DNA from: Bacteroides sp.
GTDB lineage: Bacteria > Bacteroidota > Bacteroidia > Bacteroidales > Bacteroidaceae
DNA length: 64,000 nt
Reading direction: 5' to 3'
Assembly (NCBI GenBank): GCA_017472925.1
Contig: JAFUNS010000034.1
Location: forward strand, 124,001-188,000
The position numbers were made by a program, and so were the translations under genes. The notes below the pieces were generated by a model. It made no database searches and was not told where the DNA came from. It was given only the letters and a program-made list of their open reading frames with translations. Below, one piece after another: positions 1 to 9,416 of the stretch. Position 1 is the stretch's first letter, and each line of letters begins with the position of its first letter.

Positions 1-110
1 GACAAGCCCGTATTCGTGTACAGCTTTCGGCCGGTCATGAGCGCGAGCATTTGGATAAGGCTATTGCCGCCTTTATTAAAGTAGGTAAGGAACTTGGAGT
101 AATTAAGTAA
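1..110 (+). CDS. kbl: glycine C-acetyltransferase (2-amino-3-ketobutyrate CoA ligase), C-terminal end only
   Basis: Only the last 35 codons are inside the window; the reading frame starts at base 3 and ends with TAA at 108-110. The visible residues (ARIRVQLSAGHE..., then AFIKVGKELGVIK) match the conserved C-terminus of Kbl, the PLP enzyme that splits 2-amino-3-ketobutyrate with CoA into glycine and acetyl-CoA in threonine breakdown. The catalytic part is off the left edge, so identity rests on this tail alone. A terminator hairpin follows 25 bases downstream. Confidence 0.75.
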   Translation, partial: QARIRVQLSAGHEREHLDKAIAAFIKVGKELGVIK

Positions 111-134
111 GATCAAGAAAAAGATTATAATAGG

Positions 135-172
135 AAAAAGTGGGTGTGTCGAAATGCACATCCACTTTTTTT
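135..172 (+). terminator. rho-independent terminator after kbl
   Basis: A stem of AAAAGTGGGTGTG against CACATCCACTTTT (with G-T pairs) around a short loop is followed by a T-run. Nearly the same hairpin, with the same trailing GGCACGGATT, follows rpsO at 9380. Confidence 0.8.
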
Positions 173-189
173 AGGCACGGATTTTTTTG

Positions 190-261
190 TAGCCCCGAGG
201 GGAATCGAACCCCTATCTAAAGTTTAGGAAACTTCTATTCTATCCGTTGAACTACAAGGCC
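190..261 (-). tRNA. tRNA-Arg (anticodon CCT)
   Basis: On the minus strand a cloverleaf can be folded: acceptor GGCCTTG with CGGGGCT (several G-U pairs) and discriminator A, D-stem GTTC/GAAT, anticodon stem GAAGT/ACTTT around loop TTCCTAA giving anticodon CCT, and T-arm AGGGG-TTCGATT-CCCCT. No CCA is encoded, as usual in this phylum. It reads AGG codons. Confidence 0.92.
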
Positions 262-278
262 GCCTACATAAAGCGGTG

Positions 279-286
279 CAAAGGTA
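279..286 (-). promoter_or_regulatory. promoter -7 element for tRNA-Arg
   Basis: The minus strand reads TACCTTTG, matching the Bacteroidetes TAnnTTTG box, about 18 bases before the mature tRNA 5' end. Confidence 0.6.
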
Positions 287-386
287 GTCCTTTTTGTTTT
301 ATCTGCCAACAAAGAGTATAAAAAATAGATAGATATTCGTTCTTTTGTATATTTATATAATGTTTGATGACTTTTTTGCAAGAATA

Positions 387-418
387 TTTGGTTATTTAAT
401 GGAACTTTGCGAACTTTG
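387..418 (+). promoter_or_regulatory. putative promoter of korAB
   Basis: TTTG at 387-390 is followed after 20 bases by GAACTTTG at 411-418. This resembles the Bacteroidetes TTTG-N19-21-TAnnTTTG promoter with a G in place of the first T. The ATG of korA is about 40 bases downstream. Confidence 0.4.
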
Positions 419-458
419 CGGCATTAAAAAATTACGATATATCACTAATTTATAAGTT

Positions 459-2303
459 ATGGCAGAAAAAATGATAGTCAAGGAACTGGACCAAGTGGTG
501 GTTCGTTTCTCCGGTGACTCAGGAGATGGTATGCAGCTTGCCGGAAATCTCTTTTCGACTATTTCGGCTACGGTGGGAAATGACATCAGTACATTCCCGG
601 ATTATCCAGCGGACATTCGTGCCCCGCAAGGTTCTTTAACGGGTGTTTCAGGTTTCCAGGTGCATATTGGTGCTGGTAAAGTGTTCACTCCGGGTGACCA
701 ATGCGATGTATTGGTAGCTATGAATGCAGCCGCACTCAAAACTCAGTATAAGTTTGCTAAATCTACAGCTTGTATCATTATTGATACAGATTGCTTCCAA
801 AAGTCAGATTTGGAAAAGGCGGCTTTTAAGACAGACAATCCAATTGAAGAAATGGGTATCAAGAACGATGTGATTGCAGCTCCTATTTCGCAGATGGTAA
901 AAGATTGTTTGGCTGATAGTGGCATGGACAACAAATCGATGTTGAAATGTCGTAATATGTTCGCTTTGGGATTGGTTTGTTGGTTGTTTAACCGTGATTT
1001 GACTATCGCTGAAAACTTCCTTCGTGAAAAGTTTGCCAAGAAACCAGCTATTGCCGAAGCTAATATTAAGGTAATTCATGCCGGTTATGATTACGGTCAC
1101 AATACACACTCCAGTGTAGCTCATACTTATAGAATTGAAAGCAAGACAACCGTACCAGGTAAATATATGGACATTACCGGTAACAAGGCTACAGCATACG
1201 GTTTCATTGCTGCTGCTGAAAAAGCCGGGTTGAAGTTATATTTAGGTTCATATCCTATCACTCCGGCTACAGATGTGCTTCATGAATTGTCCAAGCACAA
1301 GTCTTTGGGCGTGGTTACTGTTCAATGTGAAGACGAAATCGCAGGTTGTGCTTCGGCTGTAGGTGCATCCTATGCAGGAGCTTTGGCTGTTACTTCCACT
1401 TCTGGCCCTGGTATCTGCTTGAAATCAGAGGCTATGAACTTGGCGGTAATCATGGAACTCCCATTGGTAGTGCTCGATGTACAACGTGGTGGTCCGGCTA
1501 CCGGTTTGCCTACTAAGAGTGAACAAACCGACTTGTTGCAAGTTTTGTTTGGCCGTAACGGTGAAAGTCCAATGCCTGTATTGGCTGCTACTTCTCCAAC
1601 AGATTGTTTTGAAGCGGCATTCGAGGCCTCAAAAATAGCTCTTGAGCATATGACACCTGTTGTTCTTTTGACTGATGCGTTTGTTGCCAATGGTTCGGCA
1701 GCATGGAAACTTCCGAAGTTGGCAGATTATCCAACTATTAATCCTCCTTATGTTCCTGCTGAATTGAAGGGTTCATGGACTCCTTATCAACGTAATGAAG
1801 ATGGCGTACGCTATTGGGCTATCCCCGGTCAGGAAGGATTTACTCACATCCTTGGTGGTTTGGAAAAAGACAATGCAACCGGTGCTATTTCGACCAATCC
1901 TGAAAACCATCATTTGATGACACAACTCCGCCAACAGAAGATTGACAAGATTCAAGTGCCTGATGTGGTGGTGGAAGGTGATAAGGATGATGCTGAATTG
2001 CTGATTGTTGGTTTTGGTGGTACATACGGACACCTTCATGCGGCAATGGATGAAATGCGTGCAGAAGGCAAGAAGGTAGCCTTGGCACACTTTAAGTTCA
2101 TAAACCCATTACCAGCCAATACTGCTGAAGTGATGAAGAAATATCCAAAGGTAGTGGTTGCTGAACAGAATATGGGTCAATTTGCCGGTTACTTGCGAAT
2201 GAAAGTAGATGGTTTTGTACCTTATCAATATAATGAAGTTAAGGGTCAGCCATTTGTTGTAAACGAATTGGTAACGGCCTTCACCGAAATCTTGAACAAA
2301 TAA
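459..2303 (+). CDS. korA: 2-oxoacid (2-oxoglutarate):ferredoxin oxidoreductase, alpha subunit (gamma-alpha fusion)
   Basis: A 614-aa fused gamma-alpha subunit of a CoA-dependent ferredoxin oxidoreductase that converts 2-oxoglutarate to succinyl-CoA and reduced ferredoxin in the cytoplasm. The gamma-type domain opens the protein (SGDSGDGMQ at residues 18-26). The alpha (pyrimidine-binding) domain starts near residue 235, with the YPITPAT signature near 265 and QRGGPATGLPTKSEQ from 342. The beta subunit follows 12 bases later, so the pair forms one transcript ending at the hairpin at 3332. The fused layout and family resemblance favour KGOR, but a branched-chain 2-oxoacid substrate cannot be excluded from sequence alone. 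Confidence 0.92.
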   Translation: MAEKMIVKELDQVVVRFSGDSGDGMQLAGNLFSTISATVGNDISTFPDYPADIRAPQGSLTGVSGFQVHIGAGKVFTPGDQCDVLVAMNAAALKTQYKFAKSTACIIIDTDCFQKSDLEKAAFKTDNPIEEMGIKNDVIAAPISQMVKDCLADSGMDNKSMLKCRNMFALGLVCWLFNRDLTIAENFLREKFAKKPAIAEANIKVIHAGYDYGHNTHSSVAHTYRIESKTTVPGKYMDITGNKATAYGFIAAAEKAGLKLYLGSYPITPATDVLHELSKHKSLGVVTVQCEDEIAGCASAVGASYAGALAVTSTSGPGICLKSEAMNLAVIMELPLVVLDVQRGGPATGLPTKSEQTDLLQVLFGRNGESPMPVLAATSPTDCFEAAFEASKIALEHMTPVVLLTDAFVANGSAAWKLPKLADYPTINPPYVPAELKGSWTPYQRNEDGVRYWAIPGQEGFTHILGGLEKDNATGAISTNPENHHLMTQLRQQKIDKIQVPDVVVEGDKDDAELLIVGFGGTYGHLHAAMDEMRAEGKKVALAHFKFINPLPANTAEVMKKYPKVVVAEQNMGQFAGYLRMKVDGFVPYQYNEVKGQPFVVNELVTAFTEILNK

Positions 2304-2315
2304 AAGGAATGAGTT

Positions 2316-3320
2316 ATGTGCGAATTTACAGCAAAAGACTATAAAAAAGGACAACCTCGTTGGTGTCCGGGTTGCGGTGACCACTTCTTCTTGGCTTCAC
2401 TGCACAAAGCAATGGCAGAAATCGGTGTGGCTCCTTGGGATATCGCCGTTATTTCGGGTATTGGTTGCTCCAGCCGTTTGCCTCATTATATGAATACATA
2501 CGGTATGAATACCATTCACGGTCGTTCGGCTGCAATTGCTACCGGTTGTAAAGTGGCTAATCCAAATCTGACTGTATGGCAAGTGTCGGGTGACGGTGAC
2601 GGATTGGCCATTGGTGGTAACCATTTTATTCATGCCAACCGTCGTAACATCAACTTAAATATGATTCTGTTGAACAATCGTATTTATGGTTTGACTAAGG
2701 GACAGTATTCTCCGACTTCTCCTCGTGGATTTGTGAGCAAATCATCACCTTATGGAACTGTAGAAGATCCGTTCTGTCCTGCTGAATTGTGCTTTGGTGC
2801 TCGTGGACATTTCTTCGCTCGTGCCGTTGCTACTGATGCTGCTGGTACTGTAGAAATCTTGAAGGAAGCATATAAACATAAAGGCGCTTCGGTTTGTGAA
2901 ATTCTTCAGAATTGTGTGATATTCAATCACGGAACTCATGAATCGGTGTATACTAAGGAAGGTCGTGCTAAGAATGCTATCTATTTGGAACACGGAAAAC
3001 CGATGTTGTTTGGAGAAAACAAGGAATTCGGTCTGGTACAAGAAGGTTTCGGCTTGAAGGTCGTAAAGTTGGGTGAAAATGGCATCACTGAAAAGGATAT
3101 CCTAATACACGATGCACATTGCGAAGACAATACCCTCCAATTGAAGTTGGCATTGATGCAAGGACCTGATTTCCCGATTGCACTTGGTGTGATACGTGAT
3201 GTGGATGCTCCGACTTACGATGACGGTGTGTATGCACAGATTGAAGAGGTTTCGGAGAAGAAAAAATATCATAACTTTGAAGAGTTGTTGATGACCAACG
3301 ATACTTGGGAAGTGAAATAA
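2316..3320 (+). CDS. korB: 2-oxoacid (2-oxoglutarate):ferredoxin oxidoreductase, beta subunit (TPP-binding)
   Basis: A 334-aa beta subunit that carries thiamine pyrophosphate and the [4Fe-4S] cluster. The TPP-binding motif runs from GDGDGLAIGG at residue 92 to the NN near 118-120. Cluster cysteines are visible in CPGCG (17-21) and GIGCSS (about residue 50). Length is normal for the KorB family. It works with the preceding alpha subunit. No ferredoxin-like delta or 4Fe-4S subunit gene is adjacent, so the complex is probably the two-gene form, using a ferredoxin encoded elsewhere. Confidence 0.92.
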   Translation: MCEFTAKDYKKGQPRWCPGCGDHFFLASLHKAMAEIGVAPWDIAVISGIGCSSRLPHYMNTYGMNTIHGRSAAIATGCKVANPNLTVWQVSGDGDGLAIGGNHFIHANRRNINLNMILLNNRIYGLTKGQYSPTSPRGFVSKSSPYGTVEDPFCPAELCFGARGHFFARAVATDAAGTVEILKEAYKHKGASVCEILQNCVIFNHGTHESVYTKEGRAKNAIYLEHGKPMLFGENKEFGLVQEGFGLKVVKLGENGITEKDILIHDAHCEDNTLQLKLALMQGPDFPIALGVIRDVDAPTYDDGVYAQIEEVSEKKKYHNFEELLMTNDTWEVK

Positions 3321-3331
3321 ACAATATTTTT

Positions 3332-3364
3332 AGGAGGTGATTCGGTTGCGAATCACCTCCTTTT
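3332..3364 (+). terminator. rho-independent terminator after korB
   Basis: A perfect 13-base stem AGGAGGTGATTCG / CGAATCACCTCCT with loop GTTG is followed by TTTT. Confidence 0.88.
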
Positions 3365-3459
3365 GCTATGTGGAAATAGCATTTTTGTTACACAAATTTA
3401 AATCTTTGCTTATTAAAGAAATATTTCTCTAATAACTTCTTTTTTTTAAAATAAAGCAG

Positions 3460-3467
3460 TAAATTTG
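3460..3467 (+). promoter_or_regulatory. promoter -7 element for pckA
   Basis: TAAATTTG matches TAnnTTTG and a T-rich stretch lies about 15-20 bases upstream. It implies a leader of roughly 100 bases, which contains a weak AACAAG/CTTGTT hairpin at 3477-3500. Confidence 0.55.
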
Positions 3468-3574
3468 TATCGCCTAAACAAGGGGCTTTTGAAACTTGTT
3501 GAGTAAATAGGTATTATAGGCATAAAGAGGAAAATAATAATATTATAATAACCCAATTAATCATTAAAAACAAA

Positions 3575-5182
3575 ATGGCAAATTTAGATTTAAGCAAGTA
3601 CGGTATTACCGGTGCTGTGGAAGTTCTCCACAACCCTTCTTACGAAGTTTTGTTCGCAGAAGAAACTAAGGCTGGTTTGGAAGGTTTTGAAGTTGGTCAG
3701 GAAACTGAACTTGGTGCTGTAAATGTAATGACTGGTATCTACACTGGTCGTTCTCCTAAAGATAAATTCTTCGTTTATAACGAAGCAAGCAAGGACACTG
3801 TATGGTGGACTTCTGAAGAATATAAGAATGACAACAAGCCATGTTCTGAAGAAACTTGGGCTGATTTGAAAGCTAAGGCTGTTAAGCAATTGAGCGGCAA
3901 GAAGTTGTTCGTTATGGATACTTTCTGTGGTGCTAACGAAGCTACTCGTTTGAAAGTACGTTTCATCATGGAAGTAGCATGGCAAGCTCACTTCGTAAAG
4001 AACATGTTCATCCGTCCTACAGAAGAAGAATTGGCAAACTATGGTGAACCTGATTTCGTTTGCTTCAACGCTTCTAAGGCTAAGGTTGACAACTATCAAG
4101 AACTTGGTTTGAACTCTGAAACTGCTACAGTGTTCAACTTGAAGACTAACGAACAAGTTATCCTTAATACTTGGTACGGTGGTGAAATGAAGAAGGGTAT
4201 GTTCTCTATCATGAACTACTTGAACCCATTGCGTGGTATCGCTTCTATGCACTGTTCTGCTAACACTAACATGGAAGGTACAGACTCAGCTGTATTCTTC
4301 GGTTTGTCTGGTACAGGTAAGACTACTTTGTCTACTGACCCGAAGCGTTTGTTGATTGGTGACGACGAACATGGTTGGGACGAAGAAGGTGTATTCAACT
4401 ACGAAGGTGGTTGCTACGCTAAGGTTATCAACTTGGATAAGGAATCAGAACCAGATATCTACAACGCAATCCGTCGCGATGCTTTGTTGGAAAACGTAAC
4501 TGTTGATGCTGAAGGTAAGATCAACTTTGCTGACAAGAGCGTAACTGAAAACACTCGTGTTTCTTACCCAATTAACCACATCGACAATATTGTTAAGCCT
4601 ATCTCTAAGGGTCCTCACGCACATCAAGTAATTTTCTTGTCTGCTGACGCATTCGGTGTATTGCCTCCTGTATCTATCTTGAACGACCAACAGGCTCAAT
4701 ACTACTTCTTGTCAGGCTTTACTGCTAAGTTGGCTGGTACAGAACGTGGTATCACTGAACCTACTCCTACATTCTCTGCATGTTTCGGCGCTGCTTTCTT
4801 GAGCTTGCACCCAACTAAGTATGCTGAAGAATTAGTGAAGAAGATGGAAAAGGTAGGTGCTAAGGCTTACTTGGTGAACACAGGTTGGAATGGTACTGGC
4901 AAGCGTATTTCTATCAAGGATACTCGTGGTATCATCGATGCTATCTTGGATGGTTCTATCAACACTGCTCCTACTAAGACTATTCCTTTCTTCGATTTCG
5001 TAGTTCCAACAGAATTGCCAGGTGTAGATCCTAAGATTCTTGATCCACGCGACACTTACGAATGTGCTTGTCAATGGGAAGAAAAGGCTAAGGATTTGGC
5101 TGGTCGCTTCATCAAGAACTTCGCTAAGTTCACTGGTAACGAAGCAGGTAAGGCTTTGGTTGCTGCTGGTCCTAAGCTCTAA
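3575..5182 (+). CDS. pckA: phosphoenolpyruvate carboxykinase (ATP)
   Basis: A 535-aa cytosolic enzyme interconverting oxaloacetate + ATP and PEP + CO2 + ADP. In Bacteroides-type metabolism it probably runs in the carboxylating direction, feeding the fumarate/succinate pathway. Visible motifs are the P-loop-like GLSGTGKTT at residues 243-251, the metal-binding IGDDEHGW near 261-268, and the substrate-binding GRSPKDK region near residue 58. Length is typical for the ATP-dependent family. Codon choice is strikingly uniform (GGT, AAG, TTG, CGT), as expected for a very highly expressed gene. It is monocistronic, with its own promoter and terminator. Confidence 0.97.
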   Translation: MANLDLSKYGITGAVEVLHNPSYEVLFAEETKAGLEGFEVGQETELGAVNVMTGIYTGRSPKDKFFVYNEASKDTVWWTSEEYKNDNKPCSEETWADLKAKAVKQLSGKKLFVMDTFCGANEATRLKVRFIMEVAWQAHFVKNMFIRPTEEELANYGEPDFVCFNASKAKVDNYQELGLNSETATVFNLKTNEQVILNTWYGGEMKKGMFSIMNYLNPLRGIASMHCSANTNMEGTDSAVFFGLSGTGKTTLSTDPKRLLIGDDEHGWDEEGVFNYEGGCYAKVINLDKESEPDIYNAIRRDALLENVTVDAEGKINFADKSVTENTRVSYPINHIDNIVKPISKGPHAHQVIFLSADAFGVLPPVSILNDQQAQYYFLSGFTAKLAGTERGITEPTPTFSACFGAAFLSLHPTKYAEELVKKMEKVGAKAYLVNTGWNGTGKRISIKDTRGIIDAILDGSINTAPTKTIPFFDFVVPTELPGVDPKILDPRDTYECACQWEEKAKDLAGRFIKNFAKFTGNEAGKALVAAGPKL

Positions 5183-5207
5183 TCGAAACGATTTAGATAA
5201 AATATGT

Positions 5208-5241
5208 AAAAAAGCGGTTCCTTTTAAGGAATCGCTTTTTT
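5208..5241 (+). terminator. rho-independent terminator after pckA
   Basis: The stem AAAAAGCGGTTCCTT / AGGAATCGCTTTTT (one G-T pair) has a 3-base loop and ends in a T-run. Confidence 0.88.
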
Positions 5242-5290
5242 ATTTGCATGGGAATCATTAGTTTTGTGAAGAAACTTTAATTGATTTAAT

Positions 5291-5923
5291 ATGAAAGCAG
5301 TTAGTACAATTTTGTTGAGTGGCTTATTTGTTCTATGCAGTTGTGGACAACCAGCCCAGAAGGAAGCCGTAAAAGCAGATGAAGGAAAAAATCCAGTGAT
5401 TGAAAACATCATGGCTCGCCGTAGTATCCGTAAATATAAGGATCAGCCTGTAGAACGCGAGAAGTTACAACAAATAGTTGAATGCGGTATCAATGCTCCA
5501 AGTGGAATGAACCAACAACCTTGGGAAGTGCGTGTAGTAGATAATGCCGATTATATCAATGGTATTACTGAGATCTATAAGAAGGCAAATCCGAAGGCTG
5601 CAGAAGATCCTGATTTCAAAAACATGTTCCGTAACGGGACTGCAGTAATCTTTGTTGCCTCCCCTAAGAATGGAAGCGGACAATTGGATTGTGGCTTGTT
5701 AGGTGAGAACATGATGCTCGCTGCTTTATCCCTTGATTTGGGAACTTGTTGCCTGGGTGGTCCTATCCGCTTTATGAAGAGCAATGAAGAGGCTGCACCT
5801 TATTTACAGAAGTTGGAATTTTCGGATGATTATGAATTGCTCTATGCATTGGCCGTAGGTTACCCGGATGAAGCTCCAGCTGCCAAGCCCCGTAATGTTG
5901 AGAAGGTAAAGTTCATAGAATGA
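5291..5923 (+). CDS. nitroreductase family lipoprotein
   Basis: A 210-aa protein whose first 18 residues form a lipoprotein signal peptide (hydrophobic segment, then lipobox-like LCSC before GQPAQKEA). The rest is an FMN-dependent nitroreductase fold: RRSIRKYKDQPV near residue 42, the FMN-contact stretch APSGMNQQPWEV near 73-84, and the C-terminal GYPDEAP motif. Family members reduce nitro groups, quinones or flavins using NAD(P)H. The lipid anchor is unusual because FMN and NAD(P)H are normally cytoplasmic, so the electron donor is unclear. It stands alone between the pckA terminator and a bidirectional terminator shared with typA. Confidence 0.85.
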   Translation: MKAVSTILLSGLFVLCSCGQPAQKEAVKADEGKNPVIENIMARRSIRKYKDQPVEREKLQQIVECGINAPSGMNQQPWEVRVVDNADYINGITEIYKKANPKAAEDPDFKNMFRNGTAVIFVASPKNGSGQLDCGLLGENMMLAALSLDLGTCCLGGPIRFMKSNEEAAPYLQKLEFSDDYELLYALAVGYPDEAPAAKPRNVEKVKFIE

Positions 5924-5933
5924 TAATAAAGGA

Positions 5934-5957
5934 AAAGGCTGCCAATCGGCAGCCTTT
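5934..5957. terminator. bidirectional terminator between nitroreductase and typA
   Basis: The perfect stem AAAGGCTGCC / GGCAGCCTTT with loop AATC lies between convergent genes and has T- or A-rich flanks on both sides. Confidence 0.85.
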
Positions 5958-5967
5958 CTTATTATCT

Positions 5968-7770
5968 TTATTCCTTATTGGCACGTTTACGTTCCAATTC
6001 ATCCAAAATAACCTTACGCATACGCATACTCTTAGGTGTCACTTCCACGTATTCATCAGCTTTGATATATTCCAATGCTTCTTCTAGAGAGAATACCACT
6101 GGAGGAATGATGCGGGCTTTGTCATCCGAACCTGAAGCGCGCATATTGGTCAGTTTCTTAGACTTGGTAACATTGATAACCAGGTCTTTCTCGTGTACGT
6201 GTTCACCTACTACCTGACCGGCATATACTTCATCTTGTGGATAAATAAAGAACTTTCCACGGTCTTGCAATTTATCGATAGCATAGGCAAAAGCGGTACC
6301 ACTCTCCATCGCAATCATTGAACCATTGCTTCGACGGTCGATATCTCCCTTATAAGGTTGATATTCTTTAAAACGATGAGCCATGATGGCTTCGCCCTGA
6401 GAAGCAGTCAACACATTGGTACGCAAACCGATAATACCACGAGAAGGCATATCAAACTCAATGTTCACACGGTCACCTTGAGTTTCCATGGAAGTCATTT
6501 CTCCACGACGACGGGTTACCATATCAATCATTTTACTACTGAACTCTTCGGGTACGCTGATGGTCAGTTCTTCAATTGGTTCACATCTTACACCATCAAT
6601 TTCCTTATAGATTACTTGTGGCTGACCTACCTGAAGTTCATATCCTTCACGGCGCATGGTTTCAATTAATACAGAAAGATGCAATACCCCACGTCCGGAT
6701 ACAATCCACTTACCATCTTCATTTTCAGTTCTGCTAACACGAAGCGCCAAATTCTTGTCCAATTCCTTCATCAGACGGTCGTGTATGTGACGAGAAGTGA
6801 CATACTTTCCTTCTTTTCCAAAGAATGGTGAATCGTTAATGGTAAAGAGCATACTCATGGTTGGCTCGTCGATAGCAATAGGTGGCAATGGTTCCGGATT
6901 TTCGAAATCACAGATGGTATCCCCAATCTCAAAACCTTCTATGCCAATGATGGCACAAATATCGCCCGATGATACGGATTCTACTTTTTTGCGTCCCAAT
7001 CCTTCGAACGTATTCAGTTCCTTGATTTTGGATTTTACTTGAGTACCATTGCGCTTGGCAAGGGTGATGTTCATTCCTTCTTTCAAAGTACCACGATGCA
7101 CACGCCCTACAGCAATACGGCCTGTATAAGCAGAATAGTCGAGTGAAGTAATCAACATTTGTGGTGTACCTTCCAACTGTTGTGGAGCCGGAATATGCTT
7201 AATGATGCAATCGAGCAATGGTGTGAGGCTATCGGTTGGTGTTTGCCAATCTTCACCCATCCAATTATTCTTGGCCGAACCATAAATAACGGGGAAATCG
7301 AGCTGGTCTTCTGTTGCATTCAAGCTGAACATCAAATCGAAGACCATTTCGTATACTTCTTCAGGGCGACAATTAGGTTTGTCCACCTTATTTACAACCA
7401 CAATGGGTTTCAAGCCTATCTGGAGTGCTTTTTGAAGAACAAAACGGGTTTGTGGCATGGGGCCTTCAAAAGCGTCAACCAACAGAATACACCCGTCGGC
7501 CATATTCAATACACGTTCCACTTCACCTCCAAAGTCGGCGTGCCCCGGAGTATCGATGATATTAATTTTTGTACCGTTATAATTGATGGATACATTTTTC
7601 GAAAGAATTGTTATCCCTCTTTCTCGTTCCAAATCGTTGTTGTCCAAAACCAATTCGCCATTGGTCTGATCATTGCGGAAAAGGTGTCCCGCCAACATCA
7701 TCTTATCTACCAACGTAGTTTTACCATGGTCTACGTGGGCAATGATGGCAATGTTTCTTATATCTTGCAT
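5968..7770 (-). CDS. typA: translational GTPase TypA/BipA
   Basis: A 600-aa ribosome-binding GTPase of the EF-G/LepA superfamily, involved in 50S assembly and stress or cold adaptation. G-domain motifs are HVDHGKTT (residues 12-19), the switch-[14 protein letters not shown] near 73, and VNKVDK near 127. EF-G-like domain II, domain V and the TypA-specific C-terminal region follow (about residues 200-590). Length is normal for the family. It is transcribed alone from a TACCTTTG promoter at 7793 and ends at the shared terminator. Confidence 0.97.
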   Translation of the reverse strand: MQDIRNIAIIAHVDHGKTTLVDKMMLAGHLFRNDQTNGELVLDNNDLERERGITILSKNVSINYNGTKINIIDTPGHADFGGEVERVLNMADGCILLVDAFEGPMPQTRFVLQKALQIGLKPIVVVNKVDKPNCRPEEVYEMVFDLMFSLNATEDQLDFPVIYGSAKNNWMGEDWQTPTDSLTPLLDCIIKHIPAPQQLEGTPQMLITSLDYSAYTGRIAVGRVHRGTLKEGMNITLAKRNGTQVKSKIKELNTFEGLGRKKVESVSSGDICAIIGIEGFEIGDTICDFENPEPLPPIAIDEPTMSMLFTINDSPFFGKEGKYVTSRHIHDRLMKELDKNLALRVSRTENEDGKWIVSGRGVLHLSVLIETMRREGYELQVGQPQVIYKEIDGVRCEPIEELTISVPEEFSSKMIDMVTRRRGEMTSMETQGDRVNIEFDMPSRGIIGLRTNVLTASQGEAIMAHRFKEYQPYKGDIDRRSNGSMIAMESGTAFAYAIDKLQDRGKFFIYPQDEVYAGQVVGEHVHEKDLVINVTKSKKLTNMRASGSDDKARIIPPVVFSLEEALEYIKADEYVEVTPKSMRMRKVILDELERKRANKE

Positions 7771-7792
7771 ACTATACCTATATATTTGGGTG

Positions 7793-7800
7793 CAAAGGTA
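7793..7800 (-). promoter_or_regulatory. promoter -7 element for typA
   Basis: The minus strand reads TACCTTTG followed by GCAC, 22 bases before the typA ATG. Confidence 0.6.
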
Positions 7801-7860
7801 GTATTTTTAGTTGAAAAATATTTAGCCTAGAGGAGTATTTTTGCTATCTTATTCGTCTCT

Positions 7861-8847
7861 TTATATATCTCTGTAGAATTCCGATGGCTTGATTCCATAT
7901 ATTTCTACAAAATGCTTTCGGAAAGTATATAAATCGTTGTATCCCACAGCTTCGGCTGCTTCGGCAACGGTGTGTGTATGTTCCTTTAGCATATCGGATG
8001 CTTTCTTGATTCGAGCCGATCGGATGATTTCTACCACTGTAAAGCCTGTAGATTGCTTTACCTTTCTATATAAGGTAGGTAGGCTGACACTCATCTCGTC
8101 TGCCAGATTCTTGGTGTTCAAGTCCTTGTTCAGAATATTCTTGTCTATAATCTGCAATAGTCTGGAAATGAATGGATCTTGTTCTTCTAGCTTTTTCAGT
8201 GTGTTTTCTTCATTCGTTTCATGAACACTATTTCCTTCCTTCGAAGGAAGTAATAAACGGGTGTAGAAATCCTTTAAGTCCGAACGGCTTTTAATCAATC
8301 GCTTGACTTTAGTTCGTAAGACTTCGGGACTGAATGGCTTTATGATATAATCGTCTGCCCCTAATTCCATACCTTTGATGGCATTGTGGTCATCGCTTAA
8401 TGCGGTTAGCTGTATGATGGGGATGTGGCAAGTCGTTATGTCTTCCTTTAATAAGCGGGTACATTCAAATCCGTCCATAACCGGCATCATGATATCTGTA
8501 ATGATGAGGTCGGGCATAATGTCTTGAGCTTTCTTCAAGCCTTCCTCGCCATTTTCGGCCAAATGAAATTCATATTCTTTTCCGAACAGAACTTTTAAGT
8601 AGAGCTGTATATCTTTATGGTCTTCAATGACAAGCAATTTATACTTGTTTGTTTCCTTTTCTTTTTCGATGGGCAATTCTTTTGTCGATTCTTCGGGTAT
8701 AGGGGAGAGTATGGGAGCTTGTTCTACGCTTGGAGTGTGTGAGGCAGCTTCCAATAAGGCTATCTTTTGTTTGAGTTGTCTACAATGAAGGTGTTGGACA
8801 ACCAATAGAATGAGAAGTATGGATATGATTAGGATAAAAATTATCAT
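7861..8847 (-). CDS. membrane-anchored response regulator with AraC-type DNA-binding domain
   Basis: A 328-aa protein with an unusual layout. One N-terminal transmembrane helix (residues 1-18) is followed by a short charged/coiled linker, then a receiver domain (about 69-187; acidic pocket IED at 74-76, phospho-acceptor D118 in ITDIMMP, KPFSP lysine near 167), then an AraC/XylS double helix-turn-helix (about 225-328). The layout looks like the C-terminal part of a Bacteroides hybrid two-component system (HTCS) with its kinase removed: the membrane helix runs directly into the receiver. No histidine kinase is nearby. The propeller sensor at 13399, which lacks a cytoplasmic part, is a possible partner. 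The target genes are unknown. Confidence 0.85.
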   Translation of the reverse strand: MIIFILIISILLILLVVQHLHCRQLKQKIALLEAASHTPSVEQAPILSPIPEESTKELPIEKEKETNKYKLLVIEDHKDIQLYLKVLFGKEYEFHLAENGEEGLKKAQDIMPDLIITDIMMPVMDGFECTRLLKEDITTCHIPIIQLTALSDDHNAIKGMELGADDYIIKPFSPEVLRTKVKRLIKSRSDLKDFYTRLLLPSKEGNSVHETNEENTLKKLEEQDPFISRLLQIIDKNILNKDLNTKNLADEMSVSLPTLYRKVKQSTGFTVVEIIRSARIKKASDMLKEHTHTVAEAAEAVGYNDLYTFRKHFVEIYGIKPSEFYRDI

Positions 8848-9038
8848 GGTTTATAAATTTAAAGTGCCGTTCTGTTGGCTTTCACAAGTTCAGAACGGCT
8901 TTATAATAAAAATGATATGAAGGGACTTTTAATACGACAAAGGTAAGAAGAAATTTGAATATGGCAATGTTTTTTGGTAGAAAAGAAAAGTTTTTAAAAT
9001 AATGGCCTATAAATCATTGCCATATAAAAAAGATTGTC

Positions 9039-9046
9039 TATCTTTG
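9039..9046 (+). promoter_or_regulatory. promoter -7 element for rpsO
   Basis: TATCTTTG followed by GCATC lies 39 bases upstream of the rpsO ATG and matches TAnnTTTG. Confidence 0.65.
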
Positions 9047-9085
9047 CATCCGCAAATTTAAGTTATATATTAAAATCTAAGAATT

Positions 9086-9355
9086 ATGTATTTAGATTCA
9101 GCTAAAAAACAAGAAATCTTTGAAAAGTACGGAAAGTCTAACACTGATACTGGCTCACCAGAAGCTCAGATTGCATTGTTTTCATACCGTATTTCTCACT
9201 TGACCGAACACTTGAAGGTCAACCGTAAAGATTATAGCACTGAAAGAGCATTGACTATGTTGGTAGGTAAGCGTCGTGCTTTGTTGAACTACCTGAAGAC
9301 TCGCGACATCGAAAGATATCGTGCTATCGTTAAGGCTCTTGGATTGCGTAAGTAA
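9086..9355 (+). CDS. rpsO: 30S ribosomal protein S15
   Basis: An 89-aa S15, which binds the central domain of 16S rRNA early in 30S assembly. The sequence has the full family pattern ([22 protein letters not shown], written here only as an identifying stretch from residue 22; then [10 protein letters not shown] near 62 and the RY.I...LGLRK end). It is monocistronic, with its own promoter and terminator. pnp, its common neighbour elsewhere, is not present. Confidence 0.97.
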   Translation: MYLDSAKKQEIFEKYGKSNTDTGSPEAQIALFSYRISHLTEHLKVNRKDYSTERALTMLVGKRRALLNYLKTRDIERYRAIVKALGLRK

Positions 9356-9379
9356 TCCGTTGCTTATAGCAAAGGAATT

Positions 9380-9416
9380 AAGTGGATGTGTCAAAATACG
9401 CATCCACTTTTTTTTT
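9380..9416 (+). terminator. rho-independent terminator after rpsO
   Basis: The stem AAGTGGATG(T)G / CGCATCCACTT is followed by nine T's. It is near-identical to the hairpin at 135-172 and related to the one at 38069-38106. Confidence 0.88.

Noticed and set aside
3477..3500. Riboswitch in the pckA leader
   Set aside because: Only a weak 6-bp hairpin is visible and no known riboswitch core is recognisable.
3590..4252. Long open frame (220 codons) antisense to pckA
   Set aside because: It lies fully inside a highly conserved, strongly codon-biased gene; the opposite frame is open because of that bias. Its translation has no recognisable domain.
7159..7830. 223-codon plus-strand open frame opposite typA
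   Set aside because: Antisense to a universally conserved GTPase; no protein similarity seen.
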